41,498 bases of DNA from positions 1-41,498 of the forward strand of contig JAFGHR010000049.1 in NCBI GenBank assembly GCA_016930015.1. The letters run 5' to 3'. A program made the translations under genes and the position numbers. This stretch comes from Anaerolineae bacterium. Lineage in GTDB: Bacteria > Chloroflexota > Anaerolineae > Aggregatilineales > Aggregatilineaceae. Under the pieces are notes generated by a model, which worked only from the letters and a program-made list of their open reading frames with translations, had not been told where the DNA came from and did not search any database. Within the stretch, counting starts at the first letter, position 1; each line of letters opens with the position of its first letter. This document shows positions 24,459-33,168 of this stretch, piece by piece.

Positions 24459-24588
24459 CGCGATGGGGGCACGATTGGTACATGCATCGCTGCCTGTACG
24501 CTTTGATCGGCAGCATACCCTGATTTACCAGCCGACTGCGCGCGCGTTTTGTGCGCCAGTCACCATTGCGTAGGGAGCAACACCGCAG

Positions 24589-25278
24589 ATGAATTCAACC
24601 CCTGCCCAGGCAGCCGGTGAACAGATCATCAAGGTTGACGTGGAAAGCTTCGGCGTTCGTTTTTTAGTACCGGTGTTATCCATCAGCCTGACGCTGGTAT
24701 TCCATGTGTTGATGCAGCGTGTCGCCGGGCCCTGGCTGAACGATCACGGCATCGGCGCCACGTGTGTGATCCTGCCGCTTGACATCGCGCTGTTCATGAG
24801 CAGCGCCTATATCATCGAGCGCCTGTTAAAATCCAGAATACCCATCCGGCGGTTTGTCACGCTGAACGACGCGGCGCTCACCCTGACGGATGCGCGCCAC
24901 ACGCCACCCGCAACGATTCATATCAACTGGGATCAAACGATCAACGTCAAAGCCTGGCGGTTTGTGATAAGACGCCGGACACGCATCCCGAAAGGCTGGT
25001 TGTGCCTGGCGCTGCAACTGCTTCAGGATGAACGCGACATGATCATCTACGCATTTATGTCAGCGGAAGATGCCGAAGTCATACCCGGCTATCACAACTT
25101 TATACGGCTGCGCCCGCGCAAAGAAACAACATCCAACACCGATCTGAATGCCGCCGCCGAACAGCGCCGCCTGCTTAAGCTGGAAAACGCGCGTTGGGAG
25201 GATGGCGCAGAAGTCGCACCGGATGATTTCAAGGCTATTCTATCCAGCATTAAACGACATGTCCCTGGCTGGGCGTAA
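24589..25278 (+). CDS. Membrane protein of unknown function
   Basis: The protein has 229 residues, with two hydrophobic segments at about 22-43 and 57-80, then a soluble part of about 140 residues with alternating strands (FVTLNDAALTLTD, PATIHINWDQTINVKAWRFVIRRR, WLCLALQLLQ, MIIYAFMSAEDAEVIPGY). This layout resembles bacterial PH-like domains tethered to the membrane, but the match is only by pattern. A charged helix, QRRLLKLENARWEDGA, lies near the C-terminus. No enzyme motif is visible. TAGGGAGCAAC precedes the start. It follows the response regulator by 130 bases and may share its transcript. Confidence 0.6.
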   Translation: MNSTPAQAAGEQIIKVDVESFGVRFLVPVLSISLTLVFHVLMQRVAGPWLNDHGIGATCVILPLDIALFMSSAYIIERLLKSRIPIRRFVTLNDAALTLTDARHTPPATIHINWDQTINVKAWRFVIRRRTRIPKGWLCLALQLLQDERDMIIYAFMSAEDAEVIPGYHNFIRLRPRKETTSNTDLNAAAEQRRLLKLENARWEDGAEVAPDDFKAILSSIKRHVPGWA

Positions 25279-25424
25279 TTCGCCAGCCACCATCGAATCG
25301 CCCGATCCATCGGTTACTTACATTTTGTCCTTTACCGGGCACATGACCGCCAAAAGTCACGTTAGAAGCAGCACACACCAGACACAATAACAGGTTACCA
25401 AACACATTTTTACAGGGAGGCATC

Positions 25425-27293
25425 ATGACAGGCAGGATAAGAAAACAAGGCGTTGTCGCTGCGTTGCTGCTGGTATTGTTGATCAGCATGTTCGCCGTAC
25501 CGGCAGGCAGCCAGGCCGCTCCCCTCGCACAGAACACGGGCGGCAAAGTCACGTTTTTTAATTCGGTTACCGGGGCCCTTGACGCCACCACACCGGCAAT
25601 CACCTTTACATTTGACCTTCTCGAAAACACCATTTTTTCCGTTTCGACCTGGAACCGGTCCGATAACCTGGCGGTTGACATTGCCGTGTATGGCCCTGGC
25701 GGGGAACCGATGGGCGAAGCGTTCGCCGTTGATGATTCATCGCTGGTCACCGGCGTAGAGGCCGTACTGGCACCGGTGACCGGCGAATACTCGGCCACCG
25801 TCACCCGCGCCGGGGATACATCGGGCGAGTTCGGGCTGTTTTTGCTGCCCGGTTACAGTTTCTGGGACAAATGGGATATCTTTGAGGGCGAGGCCGACGA
25901 TCTCTCGCTGACATGGGACCCCTCGGTCGCGCAATACAGCTCGTCCGCGCTGGAAAACGGCACGATGGTGATCGAAGTTTTTGAGCAGGACACACTGAGC
26001 TTCATCCAGCCCAGTGACGACCTGACGTGGTCGGACATTTACATCCAGGCCGACATACAGATTCAGGGCAGCCCGACCTATTTTGAGTACGGGTTCCTGT
26101 TAGGCATGCAGCCAGATGTACAGGAGTTTTACGCCATCACGTTCAGCAGCGAGGGCGATTGGTCGTTGAGCTACTACAGCGGTGAATGGACCACCATCCA
26201 GCCCTGGACGAAATCCCCGCTGGTGGACCCGGCGAATATCACGCCCACAGTCGGCATTTTGCTGCACGATCACACCTTCCGGGCCTACATTGATAACCAG
26301 TTTGTTGGCGAGATCACCGACGCCGACGCTCACCCGACCGAAGGCAGCATCGCGTTAGTCGGCGCCACAACGCGTGAGCAGACCGATACGCTTACGCTGG
26401 CGTACGATAACCTGATCATCACCGCGCCCAGCGAACTAGACAGCGTCGCCAGCGCTATCGAGGGCGAAACCGGCGGCGGCATGGTCAGCGCGGGCGGTGA
26501 TGAAGGCGAAGAAGGTGCAGCAGGCGGATTGGATGTTTCCGGATTGTTCGGCGGCGCATCACCCACGCCGACCAGGGGCTTACCCTTTGGCGCTTCAGCC
26601 GACGAAGGGGCCGATCAGCAAAAACCTACGGCGACCAAGGTGCCGCCTACCAAGGCGCCAAGCGCCACACCGGTCCCCCCCACACCGACTAAGAAACCCA
26701 CTGTGGCGCCCCCACCCACCCCGGACCCCTCGCTCACCACCTGGCAGAATGGCAGCCCGCAAACCGTCGTGGGCGAACTTCAGCAAAAAGGCGTTGTCCC
26801 GGCAGGCGGGCGCTCGTCGCTGACCGTGCCATCCAGCTACGCTGATGCCAGCGGCAGCGGTTTTTACCCGCTGGGCCAGGGACGCAACTTCCGCAACTTT
26901 GTGTTGGGGTTCAACGTGCGCCTGGATATCTCCGGACCGGAGTCTGCGTGCGGCATGCATTTCCGCGACAATCCCGGATCACGCAGTGTCGCGCTGGTGA
27001 CACTTGACGGTTCCGTGTTCCTGGGGCAGTTCAACAATGAAGTGCTGCACGATTCGAGCCTCTTCTACAGCTCCCCCGCCGTTTTACCGGGTGAAGGCTC
27101 GACCAACAACGTGATCGTGACCGCCATTGAAGACCAGATGCGCATGTACGTCAACGGCGAATTTGTAGCGGCTGGCTCCTTCCAGGCCGAAAGCGGCGGG
27201 ATCGCTCTGCAACTGCTGGTCGTCGCCGATGACACCGGGGCCACGCAGCGCCACTACTGCCAGCTAACCGATATCTGGGTGTGGGAGTTCTAA
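25425..27293 (+). CDS. Secreted multi-domain protein with Pro/Thr linker (paralogue 1)
   Basis: The 622-residue protein has a signal peptide at about 1-36 (AAPLAQ end). Domains: a PPC-like beta sandwich (about 40-145; VTFFNSVTGALDATTPAITFTFD, then VDIAVYGPGGEP, GEYSATVTRAG); a jelly-roll of LamG/glucanase type (about 150-340; TYFEYGFLLGMQ, FRAYIDNQFVGEI); a glycine and Pro/Thr linker (about 345-440, repeated PTKAP/PTPTKKP); and a second jelly-roll (about 480-622) with C-G-M-H-F-R and Y-C-Q-L, two cysteines likely to pair. No catalytic residues are evident. It probably binds a surface or polysaccharide. CAGGGAGG lies 5 bases before the start. The next gene has the same domain order. Confidence 0.8.
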   Translation: MTGRIRKQGVVAALLLVLLISMFAVPAGSQAAPLAQNTGGKVTFFNSVTGALDATTPAITFTFDLLENTIFSVSTWNRSDNLAVDIAVYGPGGEPMGEAFAVDDSSLVTGVEAVLAPVTGEYSATVTRAGDTSGEFGLFLLPGYSFWDKWDIFEGEADDLSLTWDPSVAQYSSSALENGTMVIEVFEQDTLSFIQPSDDLTWSDIYIQADIQIQGSPTYFEYGFLLGMQPDVQEFYAITFSSEGDWSLSYYSGEWTTIQPWTKSPLVDPANITPTVGILLHDHTFRAYIDNQFVGEITDADAHPTEGSIALVGATTREQTDTLTLAYDNLIITAPSELDSVASAIEGETGGGMVSAGGDEGEEGAAGGLDVSGLFGGASPTPTRGLPFGASADEGADQQKPTATKVPPTKAPSATPVPPTPTKKPTVAPPPTPDPSLTTWQNGSPQTVVGELQQKGVVPAGGRSSLTVPSSYADASGSGFYPLGQGRNFRNFVLGFNVRLDISGPESACGMHFRDNPGSRSVALVTLDGSVFLGQFNNEVLHDSSLFYSSPAVLPGEGSTNNVIVTAIEDQMRMYVNGEFVAAGSFQAESGGIALQLLVVADDTGATQRHYCQLTDIWVWEF

Positions 27294-27315
27294 TACCGGC
27301 AGCAGTGATAAGTAA

Positions 27316-27346
27316 GGGGCGCACCATTAGTATTCGTGTGCGCCCC
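27316..27346 (+). terminator. GC-rich hairpin between the secreted paralogues
   Basis: GGGGCGCAC (27316-27324) pairs perfectly with GTGCGCCCC (27338-27346). No T-run follows and the next start codon is 12 bases away. It may be an attenuator or an mRNA-stabilising structure rather than a full terminator. Confidence 0.5.
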
Positions 27347-27357
27347 ACAACATAGCC

Positions 27358-29055
27358 ATGCGAACCCTGAGCCACTTTGTTAAGGATAACGTTGTGATTG
27401 TCAGACGGTTTGCCCCGCACCCAGGGCGATTGCAGCAAAAACGAACCCGCGTGCGCGCACGCACGCGGGCGCGGGTTATCGCGATCAGCTTCACGACCGG
27501 CGTGATAATACTCGCCGGAATGGGACACGCGGGAATCCCTTCTCAGCCGGTGGTTGCCCAGGACGACACACGGACACTGACTCTGCTGGAACCGGTGCGC
27601 GGCGCGATCAACGATACGACCCCGTTCGAGGATTGGACGTTCGACGGGCAGGCAGACCAGGTGATATCGATCCGGGTGACAGCCGTCGGCGGCAATCTCG
27701 ACCCGGCGTTCCAGGTGATCGGACCGGGTGACAGTGTGATCGCGGAAAACGATGATATCGACTCGCTGGTCAATGATGCTGGGATCGAAGCGCTCACCCT
27801 GCCCGGTGATGGTACGTACACCGTGCGCGTTACCCGCTTCAAGGGCAGCAGCGGCACCACAACGGGCAAATATGAACTGACGGTCACGCCGGGATTTGCG
27901 CGTGTTGTCCACGCGGAACCATTCGAAGACGATGAATCCGCCTGGGCGCTCATCAGCAGTGACACGATCTCGGTGGAAAACGAAACCCTGCGCGTTGAAG
28001 CGCCGCCTGACGGCGGTGTCACGCTCGCCCTGCCGCCCGACGCTCAAAGTCTGGATGACATGTATATCCAGGCGACAGCCCAACTTGCCGGTGAAACATC
28101 CTATGCCGAGTTCGGGTTAGTATTTCGCGGGCGCGGTTCGCTGGCGGCGGGTCAAGGCGGCTGGCAGGGTTACCAGTTTAAGATCAACACCGAGGGCAAA
28201 TGGACGGTCGTGTTACAAGACGCGACCGGCGAATACACGCTGCGAAGCTGGACCACCAACCCGGCGCTCAACACGTCACGCTGGACATTGGCCGTACTGG
28301 TGCGCGGCAGCAGTTTTGTGTTTTACGCTAATGGCACGCGGCTCGGTGACCTGACCGACGACCGCCTGCCAGGACCGGGACTCGTGGCGCTGCTGGTCGC
28401 CACACGCAGCGACCAGCCGGATTCCGCCGCCGTGCGCTTTGATGATCTGGCGGTCACGACACGCCAGGGCACCACGTACCGCGGCTTACCGCTGGCCCTG
28501 ACCACCTGGGAAACCAACGAGCCCGAAGCCATCACGACCGAACTGGCCGAATCGGGTCAGATCACGCTTTCAGCCGCGCGTGACCTGTTTGTGCCCGAAA
28601 CCATACTCCAAGCCGCCGAGCAGACCGGCAAATTTGACCTGCTGGGCACCGAACAGGCCGCTTATACCGATTTTGTGCTGGGCGGCGTGATTCGTATTAT
28701 CACGCCCGAAGGCAGTGACAACGGCTGCGGGCTGGTCTACCGGCAGCAGGACGAGCATAATCTTGACCTGGTTTACGTGGATACGGGCGGCGGCTTTGGC
28801 GTGGTCCAGATGCGCAACAGCGCACTGATCACAAACGTATACGATTACAGCCCGATGGTGCAAAACGTCCCGAACCAGCTTGTGATCGTGGCGCAGGCGG
28901 GCCGCGTGGCGCTTTACATCAACGGGGCGCTGGTCACGCAGGAAAAAGTCCAGTCCGGCGAAGGCCGGATCGGCGTGTCGCTGTTGAACTACAGCGCCGT
29001 CGAAACCGAGTGCGCCTTTCTAAACGTGTGGGTCTGGCCGCTGGAAGGCAATTGA
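27358..29055 (+). CDS. Secreted multi-domain protein (paralogue 2)
   Basis: This 565-residue protein repeats the plan of the gene before it: signal or anchor segment (about 38-60, after an unusually basic stretch, RVRARTRARV), PPC-like domain (about 70-180; FQVIGPGDSVIAENDDID, GDGTYTVRVTR), jelly-roll (about 185-375; SYAEFGLVFRGRG, FVFYANGTRLGDL) and a second jelly-roll (about 430-565) with C-G-L-V-Y-R and E-C-A-F-L-N-V-W-V-W. The Pro/Thr linker is missing. GTG 27394 with AAGGA 7 bases upstream is a good alternative start and would give a more normal signal peptide. Conserved cysteines in both paralogues suggest one disulfide per C-terminal domain. Binding or structural function at the cell surface is inferred. 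Confidence 0.78.
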   Translation: MRTLSHFVKDNVVIVRRFAPHPGRLQQKRTRVRARTRARVIAISFTTGVIILAGMGHAGIPSQPVVAQDDTRTLTLLEPVRGAINDTTPFEDWTFDGQADQVISIRVTAVGGNLDPAFQVIGPGDSVIAENDDIDSLVNDAGIEALTLPGDGTYTVRVTRFKGSSGTTTGKYELTVTPGFARVVHAEPFEDDESAWALISSDTISVENETLRVEAPPDGGVTLALPPDAQSLDDMYIQATAQLAGETSYAEFGLVFRGRGSLAAGQGGWQGYQFKINTEGKWTVVLQDATGEYTLRSWTTNPALNTSRWTLAVLVRGSSFVFYANGTRLGDLTDDRLPGPGLVALLVATRSDQPDSAAVRFDDLAVTTRQGTTYRGLPLALTTWETNEPEAITTELAESGQITLSAARDLFVPETILQAAEQTGKFDLLGTEQAAYTDFVLGGVIRIITPEGSDNGCGLVYRQQDEHNLDLVYVDTGGGFGVVQMRNSALITNVYDYSPMVQNVPNQLVIVAQAGRVALYINGALVTQEKVQSGEGRIGVSLLNYSAVETECAFLNVWVWPLEGN

Positions 29056-29086
29056 TGCACGCCTGCCACCTGAGAGCACACCGCGC

Positions 29087-30058
29087 ATGAATCATCGCAC
29101 CACACGCCCCGGTAAGGTCATCATAGTGATCGCGGTGCTGCTGATCGGGATCAACAGCGAACAGGCAGCGGCACAGTCCGGCAGGGAAAACCGGTCGTGC
29201 GCCGAACTGACCGCCGAGTTCTACCGCAGCGCCGCCTGTGACACCGAGATCGCCGCCCACCCGCTGCCGCTGCTGGATCAAGCCGTCACCTATGACCCGC
29301 TGCGCGATCTGGACGCCTATCCACGCGGTTTTTTGCTGCCGGATGAGCCTATGCCCTACCCGGTGGGCTGGCAGCGCCGGACGTGGTATTTTGCCGATGC
29401 CCCCGGCGTGCTGCCCGGCGATGATGATTGGACCATCGAGCGGCGCGTGCTGGGCAACGAGATGTATTACGTCTATCAAAGTGTGCTGGTACGGGGTGAA
29501 GTCTGGCACCTGATCGGGTTGGGCAAGTGGATGCGCGACGATTTTGTATCGGTGCTGCGCCTGCCGGAACGCCCGGAAGCCATATCCGGGCGCTGGGCAG
29601 CGGTCGATCTGACGCAGCAAACACTGATCGCGCTTAACGACGATACGCCGGTTTTTGCCGCGCTGATCTCCAGTGGGTTGTTTCTGCCCACCGAACCGGG
29701 CCTGTTTCAAATCTACGCGCGGGCCGAGTCGATGGTCATGGAAGGGCCGCCGGGCGCTGATCCGCCTGAATACGCGGTGCCTACCAGTTGGGCGATGTTT
29801 TTTAACGGCGACACGGCGCTGCACGGCGCATCGTATCATAACGGGTTCGGCAGGCCGCGCAGTCACGGCTGCGTGAACATGGTCCCCGGCGAAGCGGAAT
29901 GGCTGTGGAACTTTTTTGACGCCAACGGGTATGAATGGGACCCCAGCGGCACCGAAACGTTTCTGGTGGATGATGTCAGCGCCGCGCCGTGGGTGTATCT
30001 TTATTACAGCGGTAACATATCAGCCGGTACCGCGGGCGATGCACCGGCCCTGCCGTGA
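29087..30058 (+). CDS. L,D-transpeptidase (YkuD domain)
   Basis: The 323-residue protein has an N-terminal signal segment (about 10-30). Residues 35-165 form a non-catalytic N-terminal part with several aromatic strands. The YkuD domain begins with the typical RWAAVDLTQQTLIALNDD (about 169-186). Its active-site motif is H246 followed by SHGCVNM (259-265), with C262 as the nucleophile. This family makes 3-3 cross-links in peptidoglycan or attaches proteins to it, using tetrapeptide donors. The presence of the gene implies a peptidoglycan wall. It follows the secreted paralogue by 31 bases and may be co-expressed with it, so one of those surface proteins could be its client; that is inference. 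Confidence 0.92.
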   Translation: MNHRTTRPGKVIIVIAVLLIGINSEQAAAQSGRENRSCAELTAEFYRSAACDTEIAAHPLPLLDQAVTYDPLRDLDAYPRGFLLPDEPMPYPVGWQRRTWYFADAPGVLPGDDDWTIERRVLGNEMYYVYQSVLVRGEVWHLIGLGKWMRDDFVSVLRLPERPEAISGRWAAVDLTQQTLIALNDDTPVFAALISSGLFLPTEPGLFQIYARAESMVMEGPPGADPPEYAVPTSWAMFFNGDTALHGASYHNGFGRPRSHGCVNMVPGEAEWLWNFFDANGYEWDPSGTETFLVDDVSAAPWVYLYYSGNISAGTAGDAPALP

Positions 30059-30117
30059 GGTATCCGGCCCGGCAGTGTGTGTAACGCTCACGCCGCACAC
30101 ACGAGAGAGTATGCATA

Positions 30118-30384
30118 ATGGACGATCCGAACAGCCCGCTGGGATGGGCCGTATGGCAGCGTGGTGCAGCGCTGGGCCTGCGCCTGGTTTTTGTATTTTT
30201 TGCCGTAACCGGCATCGTATACGCGGCGATGGGGATAATCGGCTGGTCGGGCGTTGTACGTGCCTTGTGCGCGATGTGCGCCGGGCCGATTATAGCCGTA
30301 CTGGGTGTGGTGCTGTGGTGGCGTTTCACTAATCCGCCGCTGCTGCCGGATGCCGCCGCGCCCGATGAGCCGCCCGGTGCCTGA
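30118..30384 (+). CDS. Small two-helix membrane protein
   Basis: The 88-residue protein has hydrophobic segments at about 19-42 and 46-68 and a proline/aspartate-rich tail. GAGAGAG lies before ATG 30118. No family is recognised. It sits between the L,D-transpeptidase gene (59 bases upstream) and the methyltransferase gene (52 bases downstream), in what looks like one transcription unit. Confidence 0.6.
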   Translation: MDDPNSPLGWAVWQRGAALGLRLVFVFFAVTGIVYAAMGIIGWSGVVRALCAMCAGPIIAVLGVVLWWRFTNPPLLPDAAAPDEPPGA

Positions 30385-30436
30385 CACATTTTAACACATG
30401 CCCGATGGACGATTTTAAGAACCACACGGACAAGAT

Positions 30437-31327
30437 ATGACTGAAACCGAGCTTGTTCAACACTATAAGACACTCGAAGCCCGTTTTGACCGCGCCGCGA
30501 AGGTATACGACGCGACGTATGCGTCACCCTCAGACAGCGGGCACGGCAACGCGTTAATGGGCTGGCTGCGCGACCAGCATACAGCCGTGCTGCGTGACCT
30601 GCTGCCCGACAACGCCTCCCTGATCGATATCGGCTCCGGCACCGGTGAAGAAGCGATCAAACTGGTCGCCGCCGGGTACAGCGTGCTGGGCATCGACATC
30701 AGCCCGGCCATGATCCGGCAGGCCCAGACCAAAGCCGCCGTGCACGGCCTGCGCCGGGGCATCAGTTTTCGCCAACTGGAAGCGGGCAAACTGGATACAC
30801 TCGACGAGCGCGGCCCGTTTCAGGGCGCATACGCCGGGTTAGGCACGCTCAACACCGAACCCAATTTACCCGGCGTCGCCAAAGGGCTGCACGGGCTGCT
30901 GGAACAGAACGCGCCGTTTGTCGCCACCGTCATGAACCGGCGCTGCCTGTTCGATATCCTGTACCACCTGCGGCGGCTCAAGCCGGGCCAGACCATGAAA
31001 CGCCATACCGACTGGCACGAAGGCTGGGCCAGCGGCGGCGTGACAGCCCTGGTGCGCTTTCTGACCCCGTCGGCGTTTGCGGCAGCGTTCGAACCCTATT
31101 TTGTTGTCGAATCGGTACGCGCGTTCCCGCTGTGGCTGCCGCCGGTCTATATGCACGAGGTCTACTGCGACAACCCGGCGCGTTTCCAACGGGCCGAACG
31201 CCGCGACGAACGTATGCGGTCATGGCCGGTCTTGCGCGGCCTGGGCGATCACTTTTTGATGGTGCTGCGCCACACCATGCCGCCCGACGAGCCGAACCAG
31301 GCGAATACACCGAATCACACGGAGTGA
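30437..31327 (+). CDS. Class I SAM-dependent methyltransferase
   Basis: This 296-residue cytoplasmic enzyme has motif I, LIDIGSGTGEEAI (about 55-67), and the following acidic motif, VLGIDISPAMIRQA (about 76-89), which together form the S-adenosylmethionine pocket. Motif IV lies in FQGAYAGLGTLNTEPNL (about 130-146), without the usual D/N-P-P-Y, so it is not a nucleic-acid amino-methylase. The C-terminal half with VTALVRFLTPSAFAAAFEPYF fits small-molecule or lipid methyltransferases of the UbiE/COQ5-like type. The substrate is unknown. Its TGA overlaps the GTG start of the next methyltransferase-like gene. Confidence 0.88.
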   Translation: MTETELVQHYKTLEARFDRAAKVYDATYASPSDSGHGNALMGWLRDQHTAVLRDLLPDNASLIDIGSGTGEEAIKLVAAGYSVLGIDISPAMIRQAQTKAAVHGLRRGISFRQLEAGKLDTLDERGPFQGAYAGLGTLNTEPNLPGVAKGLHGLLEQNAPFVATVMNRRCLFDILYHLRRLKPGQTMKRHTDWHEGWASGGVTALVRFLTPSAFAAAFEPYFVVESVRAFPLWLPPVYMHEVYCDNPARFQRAERRDERMRSWPVLRGLGDHFLMVLRHTMPPDEPNQANTPNHTE

Positions 31328-32271
31328 GCACCATCGACGACGGCATGTTGTACAACCAGGATATCCGCCGGGATACGCGACCACTCAACGGTGCATTCAA
31401 GGGGCGCGGACACCACTATCTATCGCTGCTTGCGTGCCCGGTGGACGGTACGCGCCTGCGAGTGAGCGGCGACACGGTCACCTGTGCAGGTGATTCCGAG
31501 GGAGGCCCCGCGCACGATTACCGTTTTGAAGACGGAATTCTGCGGCTGGTGGCGCCAGATCGCCAGGCCGAAATCGCGGCGCTGTCGGAGGCTCACGAAT
31601 CCGCGTGCGCGGCCCAGGGTTGGACCTCCCCGGACGAAGGCGCTTTTAAGCGGCTGCCGCAGACCGGGCTGCCGGGCTACCCGGACGGTTATTGGGCTTT
31701 TGTCGCCCATGCGACCGCCCTGCTCTGGCGTTTTTTGGAAATGGTGCGCCAGCAAAGCGGCGGGCTGCCCGTCGGGCCGGTGGGCGAAGCGGTCGTGATC
31801 GGGGCCGGGAACGGCTGGCTGGCCTACGCGCTGGACGTGGCCGGGTACACGACGATTGCCCTCGACACCGCCGCCGGGCCGCGCTACGGGTTGGGCGTGT
31901 ACTCCATTGCCCGCTATTTGCGCGTGCAGGCCGACCCGCTCCGCCCCCCGCTGGCCCGCCGTGCCTGTGATGTGATCGTGTTTCAGGATGGGTTGGTCCG
32001 ATCAGGCCGCGAATCCGACCAGCGACCGGCGCTTGATCACGCTGTCGCGGCGCTGCGTCCCGGCGGGTGGCTGGCCGTGATGCACGCCCCCGGCACCGGC
32101 GAAGACGCGATCAACGCTGCCGAAGCGCTCGTTACCGGAGCCGGTCTTTTACCGGCTGAGGCGCCCCGTCAGACAAGCTGGCGCGCGCGGCTGAACACGC
32201 TCCGCGAACGGCTGATCCAGCGTGATACCCCGCCATCCCCCGTACTTTTCGCGCAAAAAGAACCATCGTAA
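31324..32271 (+). CDS. Methyltransferase-like protein with Trm112-like N-terminus
   Basis: The 315-residue product starts at GTG 31324, which overlaps the upstream TGA (GTGA); ATG 31345 is an alternative. Residues 30-60 recall the Trm112/zinc-ribbon lead-in (YLSLLACPVDGTRLRV, then TC) but lack the full CxxC pairs, so metal binding is doubtful. A methyltransferase fold follows: EAVVIGAGNGWLAYALDVAG (about 150-169) as motif I, ALDT as motif II, a CDVIVFQDGLVRSG segment, and LRPGGWLAVMHAPG as the later strand. The tail is basic. Substrate unknown. Coupling with the preceding methyltransferase suggests sequential steps or a heterodimer. An apparent longer frame from 31132 lies inside the previous gene and is not used. 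Confidence 0.75.
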   Translation: MSTIDDGMLYNQDIRRDTRPLNGAFKGRGHHYLSLLACPVDGTRLRVSGDTVTCAGDSEGGPAHDYRFEDGILRLVAPDRQAEIAALSEAHESACAAQGWTSPDEGAFKRLPQTGLPGYPDGYWAFVAHATALLWRFLEMVRQQSGGLPVGPVGEAVVIGAGNGWLAYALDVAGYTTIALDTAAGPRYGLGVYSIARYLRVQADPLRPPLARRACDVIVFQDGLVRSGRESDQRPALDHAVAALRPGGWLAVMHAPGTGEDAINAAEALVTGAGLLPAEAPRQTSWRARLNTLRERLIQRDTPPSPVLFAQKEPS

Positions 32272-32307
32272 CCAGCCAGGCCAGCGCCAGGGCGACACAA
32301 ACAAGAG

Positions 32308-32336
32308 TTGACAAAACGCCGGTGTTTGTCCACACT
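32308..32336 (+). promoter_or_regulatory. Possible promoter/operator before the GNAT array
   Basis: A perfect -35, TTGACA (32308-32313), is 17 bases before a poor -10 (CACACT at 32331-32336). The inverted repeat GACAAA-9-TTTGTC (32310-32330) overlaps it, as an operator might. The gap from 32272 to 32438 shows nothing else. Confidence 0.35.
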
Positions 32337-32438
32337 TAGCCCTTACTGCTGACGGCCACACCCTGCCCCGCGTCCATTAGTAACGCGTTGGCGGCTTGCC
32401 CGCCGTATGATTATGAGCTTGAGGAGTAAATCTGAACA

Positions 32439-33074
32439 ATGATAGAAGGCAAACTGGTTGATCTGGTCCCGTTTGAGGACGACTACGCCACCTATCTGGA
32501 ATCATGGATGAACGAAGAAGCCTGGTTCCGGGCGCATTTGTGGGAACGGCGCGAGCCGCACACCGAAGACATGGTCAAAAAGTTCATCGAAAAAATGGAA
32601 AAAAACGAACGCGGCGCGTTGATCGGATTCCAGGCCAAAAACGGCGATCCCATTGGCTGCGTGATATTTGATCACGAGTGGTCACGCGTGCGCAAGGCGG
32701 ACGTGACCGTGGTCGTCGGGGATACACGTTACGAAGGCACCGACGAGGCCCTCGACGGTCTGCTGATGCTGCTGCGTTACTGTTTCGAAACGCGCAGCCT
32801 GCACCGCGTGGACGCGGTCGCGCTGACGTTCGACGAAGTCAAGTTCGACATGTATGAACGTGCGGGTTTTGCGCACGAAGGCACACTGCGCCAGCATATA
32901 CGTTACGACGGTGATTATGTAGACATAGAGATGTTCGGCCTGCTGGAAGATGAGTGGCCTGGCTACGAGACGATCACCGAAAAGCTGGGTCTCCAGCCCA
33001 GCGGCCTGGAGCCTAAGCCCAAACTCGAAAAGAAAGATGACAAAGACGGCGCTAAGGACAACGACAAAAAATAA
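32439..33074 (+). CDS. GNAT family protein 1, divergent, with charged tail
   Basis: The 211-residue protein opens MIEGKLVDLVPFEDDY, the shared start of all four genes in this cluster. The middle follows the GNAT fold (GALIGFQAKNGDPIGCVIFDHE, then strand ADVTVVVGD), but the acetyl-CoA loop is replaced by DTRYEGTDEALDGLL (95-109), without the glycine-rich YWGGGYGTD found in its neighbours. The C-terminal part (HRVDAVALTFDEVKFDMYERAGFAHEGTLR) is conserved. A lysine/aspartate tail ends the chain. It may use a modified cofactor loop or have lost catalysis. GAGGAG lies upstream. Confidence 0.8.
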   Translation: MIEGKLVDLVPFEDDYATYLESWMNEEAWFRAHLWERREPHTEDMVKKFIEKMEKNERGALIGFQAKNGDPIGCVIFDHEWSRVRKADVTVVVGDTRYEGTDEALDGLLMLLRYCFETRSLHRVDAVALTFDEVKFDMYERAGFAHEGTLRQHIRYDGDYVDIEMFGLLEDEWPGYETITEKLGLQPSGLEPKPKLEKKDDKDGAKDNDKK

Positions 33075-33168
33075 CGACCGGGCTGTAGAGATGTTTTCGC
33101 CCGGCATCAACGCGCGCGGCAGTCTGCTTACCGGCGCAACCAGATGCTACGGAAAGGGAAACTGAATC

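Noticed and set aside
24343..24573. 76-codon frame overlapping the end of the response regulator at 23784
   Set aside because: It might reflect a frameshift in the regulator tail, but the translation shows no domain or continuity with the receiver.
27151..28083. 310-codon minus-strand open frame opposite the second secreted paralogue
   Set aside because: It is antisense to a well-supported gene; there is no ribosome-binding site or domain and it is rich in Arg and His as shadow frames are.
28934..29866. 310-codon minus-strand open frame opposite the L,D-transpeptidase
   Set aside because: It covers the YkuD active-site region in antisense and has no recognisable fold.
32132..32335. Short minus-strand frame with one hydrophobic segment after the second methyltransferase
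   Set aside because: It overlaps that gene's end by 140 bases, starts at GTG inside a likely promoter and has no family match; a chance hydrophobic stretch is more likely.
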